Below, piece by piece: positions 5,889 through 10,250 of a stretch of 10,250 nucleotides of DNA. Source of the DNA: CAZMJP01 sp964566895 (lineage in GTDB: Bacteria > Patescibacteriota > Patescibacteriia > UBA2591 > UBA6264); assembly GCA_964566895.1 (NCBI GenBank), contig CAZMJP010000022.1:1-10250 (forward strand), in the 5' to 3' direction. Under the pieces are notes generated by a model. It was not told the origin of the DNA, made no database searches, and saw only the letters and a list, made by a program, of their open reading frames with translations. Position 1 is the stretch's first letter. Each line of letters starts with the position of its first letter. Both the position numbers and the translations under genes were made by a program.

Positions 5889-5910
5889 AAATCATCCACT
5901 TGGGTGATTT
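5889..5910. terminator. Bidirectional terminator between convergent genes
   Basis: AAATCATCC (5889-5897) pairs with GGGTGATTT (5902-5910) over 9 bp with one G-U pair and loop ACTT. An A run precedes it and T-rich sequence follows, so it can stop both the corA operon and the oppositely oriented tsaD transcript. Confidence 0.75.
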
Positions 5911-5929
5911 TGATTTATGGATTTGTTTT

Positions 5930-7060
5930 TTATAAATTTAAATTCGGGTTGGCTTTGATTCTTTGCCAGTTGTTTTTTAATTTTATTTTTTGTCTTGGAG
6001 TTAAGGAGTTGTATTTTAAAATCCCGGCGGCGGCGACCATTGCCGCGTTGTCGGTGCATAAATTTTTCGGCGGCACCAAAAAATTCAGGTTTGAAAATTT
6101 AGATTTGAGATTTAGATTAAATTGGTTGCGTAATTCTTGGTTGGCCGCCACGCCGCCGCTTAAAAAAACGGTTTTGGCGCGATATTTTTTCGCCGCTTTA
6201 ACGGTTTTATAAATTAGAACGTCAATAATCGCTTGTTGCGTTTCGGCGCAAACTTTTTTAATAAAATTTTCATTTTTTATTTTATTTTTATTTTTTTTTA
6301 CCAAATAAAGAACCGCGGTTTTAAGCCCGGAAAAGCTAAAATCAAAATCATCGGAGTTTATCATTGGTCTGGGCAATTTAAAGTTTATAGTTTTAGGTTT
6401 AGAGTGAAATTTCTCGGCGTAGCGAGAAATTTCCGGTCCTCCCGGGTAACCCAGGCTGAGTAGTTTGGCGATTTTGTCAAAGCATTCGCCGGCTGCATCG
6501 TCTCTGGTTTGGCCGATTTTTTTATATCTCCCCATTTTTTTTATTAAGCCGAGTTCCGTATGCCCGCCAGAGACAATTAAGCTCACGGCCGGGAATGATT
6601 TGGGATTTGGGATTTGGGATTTGGGATTTTCGCCAATTGACAAAAGCCAATTGGCGGCAAGGTGCGCCTCTAAATGATTGATATCAATTAGCGGTTTTTG
6701 CCAAAGATAAGAAATGGTTTTGGCGGTTTCTAATCCCACTAAAAGTGAAGTGACTAATCCCGGACCGTAGGTAACGGCAATCAGATCAATCCGTCTCATC
6801 GGTGGATAGGTCGGCGGACGATTTTTTTTATTTTCAAGGGTTTTTAAAGCCTTTTTAATGACCGGCAGGATATTTTCAATATGGGCTCTAGCCGCTACTT
6901 CCGGGACAATACCGCCGTATCGACGGTGAATTTTGATTTGCGAGGAAACGACATTGGAAATTATTCTAAAATAATTATTTTTGTATTCTAAAACCGCCGC
7001 CGCTGTTTCGTCGCAGGAGGTTTCGATACCCAGGATAATAAGTGGTTGTTTGTTTTTCAT
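5930..7060 (-). CDS. tsaD: tRNA N6-adenosine threonylcarbamoyltransferase TsaD
   Basis: TsaD (Kae1/YgjD) transfers the threonylcarbamoyl group onto A37 of ANN-decoding tRNAs to make t6A, working with TsaB and TsaE in bacteria. The protein starts with GIETSCDETA (11-20) and has the metal-binding pair His129 and His133 in INHLEAH, SGGHTE (164-169), FSFSGLKTA (241-249), SGGVAANQELR (301-311), and CTDNAAM (335-341) with metal ligand Asp337. I chose the ATG at 7060 (376 aa), which begins just before the family's usual start. A TTG at 7105 would add 15 residues that do not look family-like. A 7-base tandem repeat inserts NPKSQIPNPKSF at about residues 145-156, and a Lys/Asn-rich stretch (255-266) comes from T-rich DNA. 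The gene is convergent with the corA operon and divergent from the 23S gene. Confidence 0.95.
   Translation of the reverse strand: MKNKQPLIILGIETSCDETAAAVLEYKNNYFRIISNVVSSQIKIHRRYGGIVPEVAARAHIENILPVIKKALKTLENKKNRPPTYPPMRRIDLIAVTYGPGLVTSLLVGLETAKTISYLWQKPLIDINHLEAHLAANWLLSIGENPKSQIPNPKSFPAVSLIVSGGHTELGLIKKMGRYKKIGQTRDDAAGECFDKIAKLLSLGYPGGPEISRYAEKFHSKPKTINFKLPRPMINSDDFDFSFSGLKTAVLYLVKKNKNKIKNENFIKKVCAETQQAIIDVLIYKTVKAAKKYRAKTVFLSGGVAANQELRNQFNLNLKSKFSNLNFLVPPKNLCTDNAAMVAAAGILKYNSLTPRQKIKLKNNWQRIKANPNLNL
6597..6629. repeat. Tandem heptamer repeat (GATTTGG, about 4.7 copies) inside tsaD
   Basis: Four perfect GATTTGG units and a partial fifth span 33 bases, which is eleven codons, and encode an Asn-Pro-Lys-Ser-rich loop in TsaD. 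One unit is 7 bases, so gain or loss of a single copy would shift the tsaD frame. Confidence 0.85.
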
Positions 7061-7136
7061 AAAAAGGGCTTCTATTTTTTTGTTTCGCCTAGTAACATTT
7101 GCCAATTAGCGGGTTGGTATTAAGGTGGCGAGAGTT

Positions 7137-7169
7137 ATTTTAGCATATTTAGAGATTTGATACAGACAA
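7137..7169 (-). promoter_or_regulatory. Probable tsaD promoter
   Basis: On the minus strand TGCTAAAAT (7145 down to 7137) forms an extended -10. TTGTCT (7169-7164) is a weak -35 spaced 16 bases from the overlapping TATGCT. The leader to the ATG at 7060 would be about 70 nt. Confidence 0.4.
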
Positions 7170-7203
7170 CATTTTTATTCTTTTGTTTTTAGTAGTTTAA
7201 AAG

Positions 7204-7212
7204 TTATCCACA
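7204..7212 (+). promoter_or_regulatory. Perfect DnaA-box sequence abutting the 23S promoter -35
   Basis: TTATCCACA lies immediately before TTGACA with no gap. The surrounding AAAAGTTATCCACA (7199-7212) is identical to the copy at 2919-2932. Protein bound here would touch or overlap RNA polymerase at the -35. Confidence 0.65.
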
Positions 7213-7240
7213 TTGACAAGTTTTAGGGGTTTGTTATGAT
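7213..7240 (+). promoter_or_regulatory. 23S rRNA promoter
   Basis: A consensus -35 TTGACA (7213-7218) and TATGAT (7235-7240) are separated by 16 bases. A second -10-like TATAAT occurs at 7256-7261. Transcription would start near 7247 (or 7268), about 200 bases before mature 23S. Confidence 0.75.
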
Positions 7241-7301
7241 AAAAATCGCTTAGAATATAATCTTAATGATTAAGCAAATCAAAAAACAAAATTTTTGCAA
7301 C

Positions 7302-7373
7302 CCAAGCGCAAGCGGGTGATTACTTTATCCGTGCTTTTAGGCACGTGGATGACCGCTTGGCAGCGGTCTTTTT
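7302..7373 (+). terminator. Terminator-like hairpin with competing upstream pairing in the 23S leader
   Basis: GACCGC (7351-7356) and GCGGTC (7363-7368) form a 6-bp hairpin with loop TTGGCA followed by TTTTT (7369-7373), which has the form of an intrinsic terminator. The same left arm can instead pair upstream: CAAGCGG (7309-7315) with CCGCTTG (7353-7359), or CCAAGCG (7302-7308) with CGCTTGG (7354-7360). Between them is a hairpin CGTGC-TTTTAG-GCACG (7330-7345) extended by ATCC/GGAT. The two folds exclude each other, as in an attenuator. Confidence 0.5.
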
Positions 7374-7395
7374 AATTGCTTGGTGAGACTTGATA

Positions 7396-7408
7396 GCTCC
7401 TTGACAAT
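7396..7408 (+). promoter_or_regulatory. boxA-like rRNA antitermination site
   Basis: GCTCCTTGACAAT closely resembles E. coli rrn boxA (GCTCTTTAACA), the NusB-NusE (S10) loading site of rRNA antitermination complexes. It lies downstream of the terminator-like hairpin and about 60 bases before the mature 23S start. The TTGACA within it has no suitably spaced -10, so I do not read it as a promoter. Confidence 0.55.
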
Positions 7409-7715
7409 TAAATAATTATAGAATGCATCTAATTGCTCTGAAAATTAAAAAAATTATGAGTTAAATGGTGAATTAGAGAAATTAGGGCATATGGTGGATG
7501 CCTAGACACCAAAAGCCGATGAAGGACGTAGCAGCCTGCGATAAGCCTCGGGGAGGTGGCAAGCAACCTTTGAGCCGGGGATCTCCGAATAGGGGAACCT
7601 GTTTACCGGAAGGGTAAACGTCTCTGCTGAATGGCAGAGAAGGGAACCTGGGGAAGTGAAACATCTCAGTACCCAGAGGAAAAGAAAGTAACAATTATTC
7701 CCTGAGTAGTGGCGA

Positions 7716-8070
7716 GCGAAAAGGGATTGTCTATTGACTTAAAGTTTTACTGATAGTCATTAGTTTGTCCAAACCTTATGAAATCTAAGTTGGTCAGGGG
7801 GTTTACCGTTAGGTAAAACCTTTTGTTCAATGAAAGGCGGCAGAGCCAAAATGTTTTATCAGGGGTTGTGGGGTAATTATATTTTATTTTCTGTCAAATA
7901 AAATCAAAGTTTAAGTTCTTAGTCAAATGGTTTGGAATAGCCAACCAGAGAAGGTAAAAGTCCTGTAGATGAAAAGTTTTTGAATTTTGATGGTTAATTA
8001 TACCCGAGTAATGCCGGACTCGTGAAATCCGGTATGAATCAAGGCGGACTATCGCCTAAGACTAAATACT
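7716..8070 (+). other. Expanded variable region in 23S domain I
   Basis: Between conserved GCGAA and CTAAATACT this rRNA has about 355 nt where E. coli has about 183 (my count from memory). The extra sequence is AT-rich and foldable, for example GGTTTACC-GTTA-GGTAAAACC near 7800-7821. It contains no ORF or mobile-element signature. Confidence 0.7.
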
Positions 8071-8079
8071 TTTGGTGAT

Positions 8080-8116
<37 letters not shown>

Positions 8117-9364
8117 CAGCCCGGTTAGGGCGGTGAAAAGTACCTGAAACCATATGCTAACAAGGAGTCGAAGCCTTGTGCTTTGCGCAAGGTGACGGCG
8201 TTCCTATTGAAGAATGAACCAACGAGTTTTTCTCACTAGTTTGGTTAAGCCTAAAAATAGGCGGAGCCGCAGTGAAAACAAGTGTTAAAAGCGCGTTTTG
8301 ATTTTATCAAAAGATTAGTGAGAAAAGACCCGAAACCGGGTGAGCTACCCATGGACAGGGCGAACTTTGATGAAAATCAGAGGGAGGCCCGAACCCGTTG
8401 GCCGTGCAACACCATGGGATGATCTGTGGGTAGGAGCAAAAAACTAATCGAACTCGGTGATAGCTGGTTCTCCCCGAAATAGTTTTAGGGCTAGCCCATT
8501 CCGTAAACCTCGGGGGTAGAGCACTGAATGAGTAAGGGGGAGTAATCCTACTTTATTCAAACAAACTCCGAATACTGAGGCTCAATGGAATGGAGTCAGA
8601 CGATGGGGGCTAAGCTCCGTCTGTCAAAAGGGGAACAGCCCAGACCTCTATCTAAGGTCCTTAAATTCGAATTAAGTGTTGAAGGCGGTGAAATGACTTG
8701 GACAACCAGGAGGTTGGCTTAGAGGCAGCCATCCTTTAAAGAAAGCGTAACAGCTCACTGGTCAAGTTGTTTTGCACCGAAGATATACCGGGGCTAAAAT
8801 TCGATACCGAAGGTGAGGATTTCCGATGCTTTGTATCGGGAGTGGTAGGGGAGCATTCTCTATGCGGTGAAGTTAAGCCGCGAGGCTTAGTGGAGCGTAG
8901 AGAAGAGAGAATGTTGGTATGAGTAATAAAAATCCTGATGAGAAATCAGGACACCGCAAGCCCAAGGTTTCCTGGGCACTGATTATCAGCTCAGGTTTAG
9001 GCGGCCCTAAGTCCTTAACCGAAAGGTGGGGATAATGGACAGACGGTTAATATTCCGTCTCTCCAACATTTTTTCTGATGGGGCGACGCTCTTTCTTATC
9101 CGAAGCGTAATCTGGCTATTTGCGTCTAAAGAGTGGGTGGGTCCTTTAGGTAAATCCGGGGATACAAAACCCGCTCTGAATGAAATCTTCGCAAGGAGAA
9201 ATTTTGGAGTCGAGAGAGTTTAAAAAAACCTCTAAGAATTTAAAAAATGTTGGATCCGTACCGTAAACCGACACAGGTGGGCGAGGAGAGAATCCTCAGG
9301 TGGACGAGAGAACCCTCGTTTAGGAACTCGGCAAAAAAGCGTCCGTAACTTAGGAATAAGGACT

Positions 9365-9412
9365 CCCCCCACTATTTTGACTGGAACTTATTCTTGTCAA
9401 AATAGTGGGGGG
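9365..9412. repeat. 17-bp perfect inverted repeat (23S helix 63)
   Basis: CCCCCCACTATTTTGAC (9365-9381) is the exact reverse complement of 9396-9412, with a 14-base loop. Its place between conserved 23S blocks identifies it as the variable helix 63 rather than a terminator or inserted element. The stem is unusually perfect. Confidence 0.8.
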
Positions 9413-9793
9413 CGCAGTGAAAATTGCCAAGCGACTGTTTAACAAAAACACAGGTCCCTGCTTAAACCGTAAGGTGATGTATAGGGACTGATGCCTGGCC
9501 AGTGTCAGAACGTTAAGAGGAGAGGTGACATCGTTGTTTTGCAACGATTGAGCTTTGAATCTAAGCGCTGATGAACGCCGGCGGTAACTATAACCGTCAT
9601 AAAGTAGCGAAATCCCTTGTCGTGTAAGTTACGACCTGCACGAATGGCATAACGACTTGGCAACTGTCTCAACGAGGGACTCGATGAAATTGCAATGAGC
9701 GTGAAGATGCGCTCTATCCACGGTTAGACGAAAAGACCCCGTGAAGCTTTACTATAGCTTGATATTGGATTAGGAATATGCATGTTCAGCGTA

Positions 9794-9844
9794 GGCAGGA
9801 GTCCCGACGGCGCAAGCTTGTCGGGACGTCAATGAGACACTGCC
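9794..9844 (+). other. Simplified L1 stalk of 23S rRNA (helices 76-78)
   Basis: GGCAG/CTGCC (9794-9798/9840-9844) closes the stalk. Inside is a single straight hairpin GTCCCGAC/GTCGGGAC (9801-9808/9820-9827) capped by GC-GCAA-GC. The separate helix 78 seen in E. coli is not apparent, and the region is about 8-13 nt shorter than in E. coli. Confidence 0.6.
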
Positions 9845-10250
9845 CTTGTGTATTTTTAATCCTTATCCACCGAAGAGGCGGAGACAGTATCTGGTGGGTA
9901 GTTTGTCTGGGGCGGATGCCTCCCAAAAGGTAACGGAGGCGTTTAAAGGTCAGCTTAGCGCGGATGGAAATCGCGCTGGACGTGTAAAAGCACAAGCTGG
10001 CTTGACGGCAAGACCTACAAGTCGCGCCGAGAGGAAACTCGAATTTAGTGAACCGACGCTTGCTCATAGGAGCGGCGAAGATCAACGGATAAAAGCTACT
10101 CCGGGGATAACAGGCTGGTTGCGCCCAAGAGTTCATATCGACGGCGCAGTTCGGCACCTCGATGTCGGCTCATCCTATCCTGGGGGTGAAGAAGCTCCCA
10201 AGGGTTTGGCTGTTCGCCAATTAAAAGGGTACGCGAGCTGGGTTCAGAAC

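Noticed and set aside
5904..6677. Plus-strand open frames within tsaD
   Set aside because: They are antisense to a full-length TsaD with all active-site motifs and are hydrophobic or low-complexity because of T-rich codons.
7402..7430. TTGACA upstream of TATAGAAT as a second 23S promoter
   Set aside because: The spacing to any -10 is only 10-12 bases, and the sequence fits boxA better.
9365..9412. Perfect inverted repeat as a terminator or miniature transposon
   Set aside because: Its position between conserved 23S blocks identifies it as helix 63, it has no T tract, and the total length there is normal.
9570..10250. Homing intron in 23S domain IV/V, common in CPR rRNA
   Set aside because: Conserved blocks from H69 through the P-loop, peptidyl-transferase centre and A-loop are continuous without an insertion.

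Overview
The window looks like an AT-rich bacterial chromosome, most likely a member of the Candidate Phyla Radiation (Patescibacteria, probably Parcubacteria-like). That placement is an inference. It rests on the divergent 23S rRNA (reduced L1 stalk, large domain I expansion, altered near-universal bases), a 23S gene with no 16S gene upstream, short intergenic gaps, and small ordinary proteins with weak or absent Shine-Dalgarno sites. No taxonomic search could be run.

Bases 1-2910 hold an accessory region. A 131-aa unknown protein is followed by an inverted structure resembling an integron attC site (474-566). Then come four small genes whose families act on nucleoside or inorganic triphosphates: a HAM1/RdgB-like NTP pyrophosphatase, a MazG-like pyrophosphohydrolase, a uridine-kinase-like P-loop protein broken by two compensating frameshifts, and a CYTH-fold triphosphatase/cyclase-like protein. 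The gaps between these genes carry four copies of a short GGGGAC-TCCCC palindrome. Several of the genes have no Shine-Dalgarno site and a -10-like hexamer very close to the start codon.

Bases 2910-3314 are non-coding but structured. They contain a perfect DnaA-box sequence, a promoter, a GC-rich hairpin RNA candidate ending in an intrinsic terminator, a second branched element, and an extended -10 promoter. A probable three-gene operon follows: a CorA-type Mg2+ channel, an ornithine cyclodeaminase/mu-crystallin family dehydrogenase, and a C39-like cysteine peptidase. A bidirectional terminator (5889-5910) separates it from convergent tsaD, whose product makes the universal tRNA modification t6A.

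Between tsaD and the rRNA lie divergent promoters. The 23S promoter carries a second perfect DnaA box directly against its -35, sharing a 14-base sequence with the copy at 2919-2932. The 23S leader contains a terminator-like hairpin, a competing upstream pairing, and a boxA-like antitermination element. 23S rRNA runs from about 7471 past the window end, reaching roughly E. coli position 2590; no intron is visible in this part.

The best candidates for something new are the attC-like site beside the unknown protein, the paired DnaA-box promoters of two RNA genes, the unassigned structured RNAs upstream of corA, the 23S leader attenuator/boxA arrangement, and the simplified L1 stalk.
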